This document shows, in pieces, positions 1 through 8,997 of a stretch of DNA of 64,000 nucleotides. Made by a program: the position numbers and the translations under genes. Source of the DNA: CBDATG01 sp965200145 (lineage in GTDB: Bacteria > Chloroflexota > Dehalococcoidia > Lucifugimonadales > Lucifugimonadaceae); contig CBDATG010000003.1 in assembly GCA_965200145.1 (NCBI GenBank), forward strand, positions 496,001 through 560,000, read 5' to 3'. The notes beneath the pieces were generated by a model, which was given only the letters and a program-made list of their open reading frames with translations, ran no database searches and was not told the origin of the DNA. Every line of letters starts with the position of its first letter. The stretch's first letter is position 1.

Positions 1-308
1 ACGACCTTGGAAGCGCGCATTGCCGCGCCGTTCTCCAGGTAGTATGTGCCTAGTCGTTTACCCTGCCGGAGGATCTCGGAGGTGTCAACACCCCATTGCC
101 TGACATAGTTGATACAGGCCTGTCCGATGTCGTTGTCGGGAATGGCTGTAACGAACTGTGCATCAACTCCGAAATGTGCGAGTGAGACTGCTACGTTGCA
201 CTCGCCGCCGCCGTATGTGACTTCAAACTCCCGAGCCTGTGTGAAGCGTTCGCGGCGCATGGTGGCCAAGCGAAGCATGATCTCGCCGAAAGTTACGACT
301 GATGGCAT
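1..308 (-). CDS. PfkB-family sugar kinase, probable 2-keto-3-deoxygluconate kinase (partial)
   Basis: Only the first 102 codons lie in the window; the rest runs off the left edge. The translation opens MPSVVTFGEIMLRLATMRRE and contains the PfkB N-terminal signature YGGGECNVAVSLAHFG, followed by a GTYYLENGAAMRASKV stretch typical of KDG kinases. These enzymes phosphorylate 2-keto-3-deoxygluconate to KDPG in the cytoplasm. The KDPG-type aldolase encoded 1 kb away would use that product, so context supports the assignment. The start is the ATG whose complement lies at 306-308. A ribokinase or other PfkB sugar kinase remains possible because the C-terminal ATP-binding half is not visible. Confidence 0.8.
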   Translation of the reverse strand, partial: MPSVVTFGEIMLRLATMRRERFTQAREFEVTYGGGECNVAVSLAHFGVDAQFVTAIPDNDIGQACINYVRQWGVDTSEILRQGKRLGTYYLENGAAMRASKV

Positions 309-390
309 CTGTCTGCTCCTGTTTCTCCTGCGGCCAGAGAGTCGGCCGGACATTGTGGTTGTGGTCAATACTGGGCGTTAGTGCGACTGT

Positions 391-1191
391 TCAGTAGAAC
401 ATGGCAGAACCTGAATCTGCGTCCTGCACTCCTGCGAATGCGTCGGCATGACACTGGTCTGCTGCCACTTTCAGCAGGCGCACATCTGAGCCTATCGGGA
501 ACCAGGTCATGCCTTGGGCTATGCGTTTCGCGGCTTCTGCGCCGTCAATGCAATGGATTCCCGTCGCTACACCGTGCCGCTTGCCCGCATCAACGACTCT
601 GCTCACGGCTTCAACATGTAGAGGGTGCTGATTGTCCAATCCAGTCGGCACACCGAGCGAGCTGGCAAGGTCGTTGGGTCCTACGAAGCATACGTCTAGG
701 TCCTTGACCGCCATGATCATGTCGATCCTGTCAATAGCGGCCCCATCCTCAATCATGCAGACTACTAGCGTTAGGTCGTTCGCCTTCGCGTAGTAGTCCT
801 GACCGTACACGATCTGGCCGCGAGTAGACCCGATGCCGCGCAATCCCCTAGGCCTGTACTTGGCTGCCACGACGGCGGCTTCGGCCTCGTCTTCGTTCTT
901 CACATCAGGGACGACTATCCCTGCAAATCCTATGTCGAGCACACGCTTGACCCAGGTCGGGTCGTTATTGGGGATACGTGCGAAGAGCGGCTTACCGGAG
1001 CCGTTCGCAGCGCGCAGGCAATGGATTGCAGTCGAAACGTCAATGGGGTTATGCTCAAAGTCTATAGTTACCCAGTCAAGTGCCGAAGTGTGAAGCAGCG
1101 TCTCGATCACGGTCGGGTCGCCGGAAGTCGACCACGTACCGATTGACGGCTTGCCCATAGCGAGGGTGTTTTTCACGGGGTTGGAATTCAT
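391..1191 (-). CDS. HpcH/HpaI-family aldolase (2-oxo acid aldolase)
   Basis: A 266-residue class II pyruvate-type aldolase. Visible family residues are the DFEHN box (residues ~44-48, catalytic base region), an arginine in PLFARIP that would bind the carboxylate, the acidic CMIED segment and the FVGPNDLASSLG metal/phosphate-binding loop. Enzymes of this family cleave 4-hydroxy-2-oxo acids to pyruvate (or a related keto acid) and an aldehyde using a divalent metal. The gene lies immediately downstream of the PfkB kinase start on the same strand and is divergent from the KDPG-type aldolase, so it probably serves sugar-acid breakdown. The exact substrate cannot be read from sequence. Confidence 0.85.
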   Translation of the reverse strand: MNSNPVKNTLAMGKPSIGTWSTSGDPTVIETLLHTSALDWVTIDFEHNPIDVSTAIHCLRAANGSGKPLFARIPNNDPTWVKRVLDIGFAGIVVPDVKNEDEAEAAVVAAKYRPRGLRGIGSTRGQIVYGQDYYAKANDLTLVVCMIEDGAAIDRIDMIMAVKDLDVCFVGPNDLASSLGVPTGLDNQHPLHVEAVSRVVDAGKRHGVATGIHCIDGAEAAKRIAQGMTWFPIGSDVRLLKVAADQCHADAFAGVQDADSGSAMFY

Positions 1192-1349
1192 TGCGGCGGC
1201 TCCGATGATTCAACGGCTTGCAGGTTAGATACAACGAGGGCGATAATCGAGTTATGCGTTATGAGATTACAACACTTTCCTAGTCAACACAGCTGGGATT
1301 GGTATGTAGCATTCCAACTGAGGACGATTCAGCGAAAGGTCAATGGATT

Positions 1350-2024
1350 ATGGCAAGACACTCCAAACTCAAGACACTCAACACGATGCACGATATTGGC
1401 GTAGTCCCTGTTTTCTACAACGGGGATGTTGGCAAAGCGTGTAAGGTCGCCGAGTCGTGTGCAGAGGGCGGCATCAAGGTTCTGGAGTTCACGAATCGCG
1501 GAGACCATGCGTGGGAGGTTTTCACAGAGCTCGAGCGTTTCTGCGCGTCGGAGCTACCAGACGCCATACTAGGCGCCGGGTCGATAGCGGACGCCGGCAC
1601 AGCATCGATGTATATCGCGAGCGGTGCGAGTTTCATCGTCGGTCCGGTAACCAATCCCGATATTGCGAAGGTGTGCAACCGGCGCAAGGTGCCATACATC
1701 CCCGGATGCGGCACTGCAACCGAGATAGGCAACGCCGAGGAACTGGGCGCGGACATCGTAAAAATCTTTCCCGGGACGGCGGTAGGTGGCCCTGGATTTG
1801 TGAAGGATGTGCTCGCGCCGATGCCTTGGTCCAGCATCATGCCGACTGGCGGCGTTGACATCACTGAGGCATCGCTCCGGCCGTGGTTCGAAGCGGGAGT
1901 GTGCGGAGTAGGCATGGGTTCCAAGCTGGTCAGCGCGGATGTCGTGGCAGATGGCGACTGGGACACGCTGGTATCACGTAGCAGTGAAGTCGTGGCGCTA
2001 GTGCGTCGGTTGCGGGGGCGATGA
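1350..2024 (+). CDS. KDPG/KHG-type aldolase (2-dehydro-3-deoxy-phosphogluconate aldolase family)
   Basis: A 224-residue class I aldolase of the Eda family. The Schiff-base lysine is in ADIVKIFPG, preceded by the PGCGTATEIGNAEELGA strand and followed by MPTGGVD, the phosphate-binding loop. The reaction is KDPG to pyruvate plus glyceraldehyde 3-phosphate. I chose the ATG at 1350 (MARHSKLK) over an upstream alternative at 1299 because it sits 11 bp after an AAAGG element and gives the usual family length. Together with the kinase at the left edge it would form a semi-phosphorylative Entner-Doudoroff step. Confidence 0.85.
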   Translation: MARHSKLKTLNTMHDIGVVPVFYNGDVGKACKVAESCAEGGIKVLEFTNRGDHAWEVFTELERFCASELPDAILGAGSIADAGTASMYIASGASFIVGPVTNPDIAKVCNRRKVPYIPGCGTATEIGNAEELGADIVKIFPGTAVGGPGFVKDVLAPMPWSSIMPTGGVDITEASLRPWFEAGVCGVGMGSKLVSADVVADGDWDTLVSRSSEVVALVRRLRGR

Positions 2025-2149
2025 AACCGTTGCCGGGGAAGTTGAGTTTAGACGGACGGTCGAGCGGCTCTGTCCGCCGACTGACACGACTGCTTTGAGA
2101 TACCGAAAACTTCGTGTAACCTGAGATTTCACCTGCCCGTAGTTGCACC

Positions 2150-4909
2150 ATGTCACGCCATCCAGAACATGAACAGACGCTTAATGTCTACATGGCCAAG
2201 TTGCTGTCGTCCGGCGGGCTGGCCGCCAAGCCTGAGGTTGCAAGGAGCATCCCGGACGGAGGCAGGGCGCGCGTCGACATCGAGGTGCGGATTGGTCCCG
2301 CCTGCATCGCGATCGAGGCGGAGCAGGGACAATCCACCGAAAAGCGGCGCTCCGCCATTGCAGATGCCGATAAGCGAATCGACCAGGGTCTCGCTGACTG
2401 CGCTTTGGCGGTGTGCTACCCGGAATCCAGCAACGAGCTGAACCTCCCGGGAGCGGAGTTCCTCTGGTGCGTGCGCGATGAACCGGGTTCGGCTCCGCGG
2501 TGGCGCAGCGGCGACCTGGAGCGGCTGACCTCTGTTATCCGCCTGATGCCGGCCCAACTGGGCAACCCGGATTTCGCCGCCGCCGCGCTATCGGCCAGCC
2601 TCGATGCGGCCGTGGAGCGATTGAACGACCAACAAAAGCAAGGATTGGCCCGGGGGATGAACCTTCCTGCCGGCAAAAGGGGACGACGAGGGACAAACGT
2701 TTGGGACCGGCCAGCCAAGCGGGCATTGTTGGTTGTCGCAACTGCTGTCATGTTCCACGCGCGGCTTGACGAACACACCGCGGAGATCAAACCCTCCCAA
2801 GACAGCCGGTACGCCGGGTCGGTCCCGTTCGAAGGTGCTTGGCCGCCAAAACAGGCGCACCTTTGCGAACAATCAGACGATCCAGTCAACGAATTTCGCG
2901 ACGCTTGGAACCTCTTCCTTGCTGCCGATTACACGCCGATTTTCAGGACCGCTCGAGCCGCTCTGAACGCCTGCACGCCAAACCCCGCCTTCTCGGAAGC
3001 CGTCCGCATCACTTCAAGGGCGGCGCTCGTCGTAGTCCAGAACATCGCGGGGATGCGACATGACCTGCTCGGCAGGGTGTTCCACACCGTGCTCGACAGC
3101 GCGCGGTACGACGGCTCGTTCTACACCACCACGGCTGCTGCTACGCTCCTAGCAGCACTTGCGATAGACGAAGACATGTGCGATTGGCGCGACATCGGCG
3201 CGGTCTCGGCGCTTCAGATAACCGACCCCGCGTGCGGCACCGGCACCTTGCTGATGGCGGCGGCTGAACGTATCCGCGAGCTCGCCATCAGGGAGCAAGG
3301 AAGCGAGACCGACGAGGTCGCGCGGATTCTGATAGAAGACGTGCTGACCGGATTCGACATCAACCTGACCGCTACCCACATGGCAGCGACGACGCTGGGT
3401 CTGCTATCCCCGACCACGCAGTTCAGCCAGATGAAGATCGGACAGACCTTCCTGGGAGTCGATGACGAGGACGGCAAGGCCTATCTGGGGTCGCTGGAGT
3501 TCCTGGACACGCAGCCAAAGTTGATGCCCTGGCCCAACGGGAACGGCAACGGCCGACCGAAGCAGGTGGAGTCGCACGAGGAGTTCGCGTCGGTAGCGCC
3601 GTCTGATCTGGTGATCATGAACCCTCCGTTCACTCGCGACAGTCTGCGGCATGACCAGTTCAGCGCGGAAGAGGAGCGGCGCATCAAGGAGCGCGAGAAG
3701 GATATCTTCGCACGCACGCCGGTGCATCTGTCTGGCAACAGCGGCGCGTTCATGTATTTGGCGGACTTCCTTTGCAAGCCGGACTCGGGTACGGTTGCGT
3801 TCGTGTTGCCGTTGGTCATAGCGACGAACGTTTCGGCATTGCCGATGCGTCAACACTTGGCTCGGTCATTCCACATCGAGACGATCGTTACGTCACACGA
3901 TCCAGGGCGCATCTACTTCTCTGAGAACACGCGGATAGGCGAGATACTGATCGTCTGCCGACGCGCGCCGCTCGGCTCGCGCGGTGCAACACGAGTAATC
4001 AACTTGGCTGACAACCCGAAGAATCCCGCAGCCGCGATGGCGCTGTACTACTCGATTCGGGAAGGTGCTGTACGAGAGCGGGGTTTGGGCACGGAACAGC
4101 ACTGGCCAGCATCGCGCATGGAGTCAGGCGATTGGGGTGCTGTGCAGTGGCTGTCGCCGTTCCTGAGTGAAAGTTACCAACGGCTGAAGTCCGGCGAGAT
4201 GTTTCGTGTGCTGCAGATGGGCGAAGTTGCAGAGGTCGGACCTGCCGGTCAGGCTGTCCGAGAGACCTTCGTACGAAGCACGTTGCCGACCTCAGAAGGG
4301 ATGCGCGCGTTGTGGGACCACAAGACTGACATGACCCGTAGCATGTCAGCAACCACTGACACGGCGGTCGCTCCACGCCCGGGCTGTACTGACAAAGCAC
4401 GCGTCTACTGGGGGCGGAGAGGCAGGTTGATGCTTCCGACTCGGGCGTTTCTGCGGACGACTCGTACCATGGCGGTAGTGCTGCACGATGCTGCTCTCGG
4501 CTCGGCTTGGGTGCCGTGCAGGTTCACAGGGTCAGAGGTTGACTCCGAAGCGGTCGAGAAAGCAACAGCGGTCTATGTGAACTCCACGGTTGGGGTCCTG
4601 TCGATCCTAGGCGACCGTAGCAATCGGAAACCCACATACCCGAACTTCTCGATCGCCGACCTGAATGGACTGGTTATCCCCCGAGCACTAGTCGAGTCGG
4701 AAAAGACGGTGGCACGATTATCGGCGACGTTCGACGCGTTTCGCAACGAGGTTCTAGAACCACTACCGCTTATGGCGTCTTGCACCACGCGGTTGGCATT
4801 GGACTCGGCGGTTTGCGACGCGCTGGATCTGAGTTCCGATGCCGTCGCAGCTATTCGTCGCGACTTGGCGGCCGAACCCTCCGTCACTGGCAAGCCGTTC
4901 GTTGGCTGA
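2150..4909 (+). CDS. N6-adenine DNA methylase with N-terminal nuclease-like domain
   Basis: A 919-residue protein with a gamma-class N6-methyltransferase core: the SAM-binding motif I DPACGTGTLLM near residue 359 and the catalytic motif IV NPPF near residue 490. The first ~120 residues resemble a restriction-type nuclease fold (RVDIEV, then IAIEAEQGQ), but the last acidic box reads E-A-E instead of E-x-K. The C-terminal third resembles a target-recognition region. No separate HsdS or HsdR gene is next to it, so it could be a type IIG-like single-chain enzyme or an orphan methylase. Its C-terminal sequence (AAEPSVTG) resembles that of the partial methylase at the right edge of the window. Confidence 0.8.
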   Translation: MSRHPEHEQTLNVYMAKLLSSGGLAAKPEVARSIPDGGRARVDIEVRIGPACIAIEAEQGQSTEKRRSAIADADKRIDQGLADCALAVCYPESSNELNLPGAEFLWCVRDEPGSAPRWRSGDLERLTSVIRLMPAQLGNPDFAAAALSASLDAAVERLNDQQKQGLARGMNLPAGKRGRRGTNVWDRPAKRALLVVATAVMFHARLDEHTAEIKPSQDSRYAGSVPFEGAWPPKQAHLCEQSDDPVNEFRDAWNLFLAADYTPIFRTARAALNACTPNPAFSEAVRITSRAALVVVQNIAGMRHDLLGRVFHTVLDSARYDGSFYTTTAAATLLAALAIDEDMCDWRDIGAVSALQITDPACGTGTLLMAAAERIRELAIREQGSETDEVARILIEDVLTGFDINLTATHMAATTLGLLSPTTQFSQMKIGQTFLGVDDEDGKAYLGSLEFLDTQPKLMPWPNGNGNGRPKQVESHEEFASVAPSDLVIMNPPFTRDSLRHDQFSAEEERRIKEREKDIFARTPVHLSGNSGAFMYLADFLCKPDSGTVAFVLPLVIATNVSALPMRQHLARSFHIETIVTSHDPGRIYFSENTRIGEILIVCRRAPLGSRGATRVINLADNPKNPAAAMALYYSIREGAVRERGLGTEQHWPASRMESGDWGAVQWLSPFLSESYQRLKSGEMFRVLQMGEVAEVGPAGQAVRETFVRSTLPTSEGMRALWDHKTDMTRSMSATTDTAVAPRPGCTDKARVYWGRRGRLMLPTRAFLRTTRTMAVVLHDAALGSAWVPCRFTGSEVDSEAVEKATAVYVNSTVGVLSILGDRSNRKPTYPNFSIADLNGLVIPRALVESEKTVARLSATFDAFRNEVLEPLPLMASCTTRLALDSAVCDALDLSSDAVAAIRRDLAAEPSVTGKPFVG

Positions 4910-5022
4910 TGCCCATCTCCCGCTAGCATCCCGATTCCAAGAACGTACCGGGTCGTCAGCAACGATATCCCGTGCCAGCATCCTCTCGTATTCAGGGCGT
5001 ATTGACACCCCCAAATTCTTGT

Positions 5023-5051
5023 TTGCACAGTTAACGATTCCGTAATATACT
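5023..5051 (+). promoter_or_regulatory. Probable groESL sigma-70-type promoter
   Basis: TTGCAC (5023-5028) and TATACT (5046-5051) are separated by 17 bp. Transcription would start at about 5058, exactly where the CIRCE-type operator begins. That is the usual arrangement for HrcA-controlled groESL operons. A TTGACA at 5002-5007 is too far upstream to pair with this -10 element. Confidence 0.6.
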
Positions 5052-5057
5052 ATCGGA

Positions 5058-5084
5058 TTAGCAGTCGCGCTGTTTGACTGCTAA
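5058..5084 (+). promoter_or_regulatory. CIRCE-type operator (HrcA site) upstream of groES
   Basis: A perfect inverted repeat TTAGCAGTC-N9-GACTGCTAA. The classic CIRCE element is TTAGCACTC-N9-GAGTGCTAA; here the seventh base is changed in one arm and compensated in the other, so symmetry and spacer length are kept. It lies 50 bp before the groES start codon and just downstream of a sigma-70-like promoter. HrcA, the expected repressor, is not encoded in this window. Confidence 0.9.
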
Positions 5085-5133
5085 CGATTTACAACCATCC
5101 ACCTGTAACCTACCACCAGAGAGGAGACCAGCA

Positions 5134-5430
5134 GTGAGTTTGAACCTCAAGCCGCTCGGCGACCGCGTCGTCATCGAACCTACGGAAGATGCCGACTCAA
5201 CGAGCCCGGGCGGGATCATCATCCCGGACACCGCGAAGGAGAAGCCGCAACAGGGCAAAGTCGTCGCGGCAGGGCCGGGCAGGACTAACGACGACGGGAA
5301 CCTCATTGAGATGAGCATCGCGGTCGGCGACGATGTCATCTACTCGAAGTACGCGGGCACCGAGTACTCGCAAGGTGGCACTGACTACCTGATCGTCCGC
5401 GAGTCGGACATCTTGGCAGTAATCAGCTAA
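5134..5430 (+). CDS. groES: Co-chaperonin GroES
   Basis: A 98-residue cap protein for the GroEL chaperonin; it closes the folding cage in the cytoplasm. The sequence NLKPLGDRVVIEPTEDAD is the conserved GroES N-terminus and the mobile-loop region TSPGGIIIPDTAKEKPQQG follows. I set the start at the GTG at 5134, which has an AGGAG ribosome-binding site 7 bp upstream; an upstream ATG at 5074 falls inside the operator and is not credible. It is the first gene of a groES-groEL operon under a CIRCE-type operator, so heat-shock control by HrcA is expected. Confidence 0.97.
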   Translation: MSLNLKPLGDRVVIEPTEDADSTSPGGIIIPDTAKEKPQQGKVVAAGPGRTNDDGNLIEMSIAVGDDVIYSKYAGTEYSQGGTDYLIVRESDILAVIS

Positions 5431-5481
5431 CCGTTCGCGAGCGACAGCGTCACAACGATTCTCACCGATTAGCTAGATCGT

Positions 5482-5509
5482 TCCCGCTCTCGATTGCGAG
5501 CTTGCGGGA
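5482..5509 (+). other. Hairpin in the groES-groEL intergenic region
   Basis: TCCCGC (5482-5487) pairs with GCGGGA (5504-5509), and CTCG (5489-5492) pairs with CGAG (5497-5500) around an ATTG loop. There is no T-run after it, so it is unlikely to terminate transcription. It may affect processing or the relative expression of the two genes. Confidence 0.4.
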
Positions 5510-5537
5510 GTAGAACTAAGGAAAGGAAAACAAAACA

Positions 5538-7166
5538 ATGCCAGCAAAAGATCTGCTGTTTGAAGAGGAGGCTCGATCCGAGCTCAAGGCCGGTATCGAC
5601 ATCCTCGCTAACACCGTCAAGAAGACGCTTGGCCCGCGTGGTCAGAACGTCATCGTTGACAAGAAGTTCGGACCGCCGCAGGTTAACTCCGACGGCGTGA
5701 CGATCGCCAAGGAAGTCGACCTTGAGGAGCCGTTCCAGAACATGGGCGCGCAGCTGCTCAAGGAAGCGTCCAAGAAGACGAACGACGATGCCGGTGACGG
5801 GACGACGACATCCACAGTCCTCGCACAGGCGATAGTCCGCGAGGGATTCAAGAACGTTGCGGCGGGTGCTGACCCCATGGCCATCAAGCGTGGCATGGAG
5901 AAAGCCATGGGCACCGTGCGCGATTCCATCAAGGGCCTGTCCACTCCCGTTGAGGGTCCAGAGCAGATTTCCAACGTTGCCACGCTGTCTTCCCACGATG
6001 ACGAGATGGGCGCGCTCATCTCCGAGGTGATGGAGAAGGTCGGCAAGGATGGTGTCATCACCGTTGACGAGTCTAAGTCGCTCTCTTACGAGACAGAGTA
6101 CGTCGAGGGCATGCAGATTGACCGCGGCTTCCTCTCGCCCTACTTCGTAACCAACCCCGACCGACAGGAAGCGGTTCTCGATGACCCGTACATCCTGATC
6201 ACTTCGCAGAAGATCTCGGCAGTGTCCGACCTGCTCCCGTTGCTGGAGAAGGTCTTGCAGTCATCCAAGAACATCGTGGTGATCGCCGAGGATGTCGAGG
6301 GTGAGGCACTCGCGACTCTAGTGGTCAACAAGCTGCGCGGCACGCTGAACTGCGTAGCGGTCAAGGCACCGGGCTTCGGCGACAGGCGCAAGGCCATGTT
6401 GCAGGACATCGCGATCCTAACCGGCGGCACGGTCATCTCCGACGAAATCGGGCGCAAGCTCGACGCGACGACTCTGGAAGACCTCGGTCGTTGCAAGCAG
6501 GTCGTTGTCAAGAAAGACGACACCACCTTCGTGGATGGCTCTGGCGATGCGGACGACATCAGGGGCCGCATGAAGGAGATACAGGCGCAGATCGAGGAGA
6601 CGACCTCCGACTACGACCGCGAGAAGTTGCAGGAGCGTCTTGCAAAGCTCTCCGGCGGCGTGGCAATCCTCCGCGTTGGTGCCAGCACTGAGATCGAGAT
6701 GAAGGAGAAGAAGCAGCGCGTGGAGGATGCCCTAGAGGCAACTCGTGCCGCTGTGGAAGAGGGCATAGTCCCTGGCGGCGGGACAGTGCTGATCCGAGCT
6801 GCGAAGGCGGTATCGGATTTGAGCTTCGATGACACGGATGAGCAGACTGGCGTGCAGATACTCTCCCGCTCATTGCGCGAGCCGATCAGAATCATCGCCG
6901 AGAACTGCGGTTTCGAAGGCGCGGTGATTCTAGAGAACGTCTCTGCCAGCGATGACAGGAACTTCGGCTTCAACGCCATGACCGACGAGTATGGCGACAT
7001 GCTCGCGCTAGGCATCGTCGACCCGGCGAAGGTTACTCGCTCGGCAGTAGAGAACGCAGTCTCCGTAGCAGGAATGATCCTGACGACGGCTGCGCTGATC
7101 ACCGAGAAGCCAGTAGAGCCATCAGGCGCACCAGCAATGCCACCTGGCGGCGGGATGGACTTCTAG
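5538..7166 (+). CDS. groEL: Chaperonin GroEL
   Basis: A 542-residue HSP60 of full family length. The ATP-binding motif DGTTTSTVLAQAI is near residue 88 and the apical and equatorial signatures (KAPGFGDRRKAMLQDIA, GGGTVLIRA) are intact. The C-terminus ends in PGGGMDF, without the long GGM tail of enteric GroEL. It assembles into the double ring that refolds proteins with GroES. The gene follows groES by 107 bp with an AAGGAAAGG ribosome-binding region and is closed by a strong terminator. Confidence 0.98.
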   Translation: MPAKDLLFEEEARSELKAGIDILANTVKKTLGPRGQNVIVDKKFGPPQVNSDGVTIAKEVDLEEPFQNMGAQLLKEASKKTNDDAGDGTTTSTVLAQAIVREGFKNVAAGADPMAIKRGMEKAMGTVRDSIKGLSTPVEGPEQISNVATLSSHDDEMGALISEVMEKVGKDGVITVDESKSLSYETEYVEGMQIDRGFLSPYFVTNPDRQEAVLDDPYILITSQKISAVSDLLPLLEKVLQSSKNIVVIAEDVEGEALATLVVNKLRGTLNCVAVKAPGFGDRRKAMLQDIAILTGGTVISDEIGRKLDATTLEDLGRCKQVVVKKDDTTFVDGSGDADDIRGRMKEIQAQIEETTSDYDREKLQERLAKLSGGVAILRVGASTEIEMKEKKQRVEDALEATRAAVEEGIVPGGGTVLIRAAKAVSDLSFDDTDEQTGVQILSRSLREPIRIIAENCGFEGAVILENVSASDDRNFGFNAMTDEYGDMLALGIVDPAKVTRSAVENAVSVAGMILTTAALITEKPVEPSGAPAMPPGGGMDF

Positions 7167-7213
7167 AGAGGTCTGCGAAATGACCCGCTAGGCTGACGCA
7201 GCTTAGCAAAGCA

Positions 7214-7259
7214 ACGAACACCGCCCACGCGTGCAAGAGTGCGCGTGGGCGGTGTTCGT
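7214..7259 (+). terminator. Strong terminator hairpin after groEL
   Basis: An 18-bp perfect stem (7214-7231 paired with 7242-7259) with a ten-base loop, lying 48 bp after the groEL stop codon. The stem is GC-rich (arm centre CACCGCCCACGCG) and is followed by a short T-rich stretch (GTTTCT). It separates the chaperonin operon from the HNH nuclease gene. Confidence 0.85.
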
Positions 7260-7298
7260 GTTTCTGGGGGCTCGCATCGGTGCTAGCATCGAGGCATT

Positions 7299-8555
7299 AT
7301 GCCCTTAGTCAGATGCCTTACAGATTCCGGGATTCGCGAGTTTAGGGACTACTTGGCGCGACATCAGAGTGACACTACGGAGGTCGCGCCGCCGAAATCG
7401 CTACTCACGCACAGTCGACATTCTGGACCGCTGGAGTCGACAGATGTCGAAGTTCATCCGCGCGAGTTCGGGTCTAGGTTGGAGTTCGCGCGATACTTCC
7501 ACCAGCAGGTATCGGAATCTGGATTCGATGGAGCCTTGGATGCGCTAGGAATGTGGGAGTGGCTGACGCTCTACTACTTCGATCAGTTGTGTCCTATCCG
7601 ATCGGACGGTTCGAGAAAGATCGGCAACGTTCAACGATACATCCCCACTACCAACGTTCATTCGCACTACCTACATCTCCTAAAAGGCGCATATGCCGCC
7701 TTCCTTGAGCAAGCGAGCCGCCCAGGTTCCGACTACGAGTTGGTGTTGTCCGGACTTGTGAACGATCATGGAGCCGCTTTCGATCAACTCATTTCGAGGC
7801 CTCGTCTGCGTACCAGCCCTGGAGTTCAGAGCGCGGCGCGGCTTCTGTACTTCGACGAACGCCATCGGGTTCCTAAGAGTCGATTTTCAGTGGGACCGAC
7901 TAGGATTGGAGAATTCGCGAAGCACCTTCGTAATCTCCCACCGGAGTATCATCTACAGTCGATGTCGGTTGAATCCGTGCTGTCACTGTTGCCTTCGGAG
8001 TTTCTGGATTGGTTGGATGACGAGCGGCGCGACGAGGTAACGTCCAATCGCTCAATGTTCGGTATCACTGATCAGCCGGACGACTCAAACCCTTCCGACA
8101 TCGCTGACATTCTGACATCGTTGGAGTCGCGTCGGCTCACGCAGGCTCAGCGTCGTATGCGGTCCGACAGGTTCCGAATCGGCGTAATGTCGGCTTACGA
8201 ATCATCGTGCGCTATCAGCGGGATTGGACTAGCACACTCATCAGGACGTGGCGACATGCGCTTCGAGGTAGAAGCGGCGCACATCATCCCTGTAGCCCAC
8301 GGTGGCAACGATGTAGTGCCGAACGGTTTGGCACTCTGCCGCACGTTGCATTGGTCGTTCGACAATGGGATGGTATGGGTCGATAGCGAACTGCGCGTAA
8401 AAGTCGCGAACGAGGTAATGCGCGATAGTCGCAACGAGTGGTTACGACAGTTCGCCGGTGTGCGGTTACAGGTGCCAATCGGCGCGAATCTGATGCCGAG
8501 CGCCGAGGCACTGCGCTGGCATGCGGAGCATGTTGCGGGTGTTGAATTAAGCTGA
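7299..8555 (+). CDS. HNH endonuclease family protein (copy 1)
   Basis: A 418-residue protein with a C-terminal HNH nuclease domain: EAAHIIPVAHGGNDVVPNG, then LCRTLHWSFDNG, with the paired histidines and asparagine expected for a metal-dependent DNA nick or cut. The N-terminal 250 residues (CLTDSGIREFRDY, MWEWLTLYYFDQLC) have no domain I can name but are shared with the protein at 45500-46792, which has the same layout and length. It is therefore one of two paralogues in this window. It may be a restriction enzyme without a dedicated methylase. It sits just after the groEL terminator and before a small unknown gene. Confidence 0.8.
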   Translation: MPLVRCLTDSGIREFRDYLARHQSDTTEVAPPKSLLTHSRHSGPLESTDVEVHPREFGSRLEFARYFHQQVSESGFDGALDALGMWEWLTLYYFDQLCPIRSDGSRKIGNVQRYIPTTNVHSHYLHLLKGAYAAFLEQASRPGSDYELVLSGLVNDHGAAFDQLISRPRLRTSPGVQSAARLLYFDERHRVPKSRFSVGPTRIGEFAKHLRNLPPEYHLQSMSVESVLSLLPSEFLDWLDDERRDEVTSNRSMFGITDQPDDSNPSDIADILTSLESRRLTQAQRRMRSDRFRIGVMSAYESSCAISGIGLAHSSGRGDMRFEVEAAHIIPVAHGGNDVVPNGLALCRTLHWSFDNGMVWVDSELRVKVANEVMRDSRNEWLRQFAGVRLQVPIGANLMPSAEALRWHAEHVAGVELS

Positions 8556-8649
8556 GATCAGAGGGACGCGGTCGGTGCGAAGTTGAGGTTCATGCAGTAA
8601 CATGCCTCGGCGTAAAACCTCATCAATTGACACTAAGGAGACAGTGGCG

Positions 8650-8997
8650 ATGAATCAGTGCACAGATTGTTCAGCGATCGAGGAAGCCGTGTCCGCGATG
8701 ACGAAGGCATTAGAGTACAGCCAACGACGATTCGCCAATGATGGATTTGTTTCGTACAACCACGACGAGGCCATTAGGTTGGCGCGGGAAGCTGTGCGGG
8801 CATCGGATGCAACTCCCGTCAACCATTCGCACAGCGTCTCGTACATGAGCGAAGAAGACGACTTCGAGATAATGGAAGTCGAACCAAGTGCTTTCTACCA
8901 GATCAAGGAGCACATCTCCGACCACGGGGCGCAAGAAAGCATCTACAAGTCGATGCCACTGGAGTTGTGGGCTGACCACATCGAGTGGTGGAAGTAG
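8650..8997 (+). CDS. Hypothetical protein
   Basis: A 115-residue acidic protein that I do not recognise. The ATG at 8650 was preferred over one at 8602 because an AAGGAG ribosome-binding site lies 9 bp before it. The N-terminus has a CTDC pair, followed by a predicted helical stretch and an acidic middle (SEEDDFEIMEVE) and a Trp-rich end (LWADHIEWWK). No signal peptide or membrane segment is visible. It lies between the HNH nuclease and the interrupted DUF4365 gene on the same strand. Confidence 0.55.
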   Translation: MNQCTDCSAIEEAVSAMTKALEYSQRRFANDGFVSYNHDEAIRLAREAVRASDATPVNHSHSVSYMSEEDDFEIMEVEPSAFYQIKEHISDHGAQESIYKSMPLELWADHIEWWK

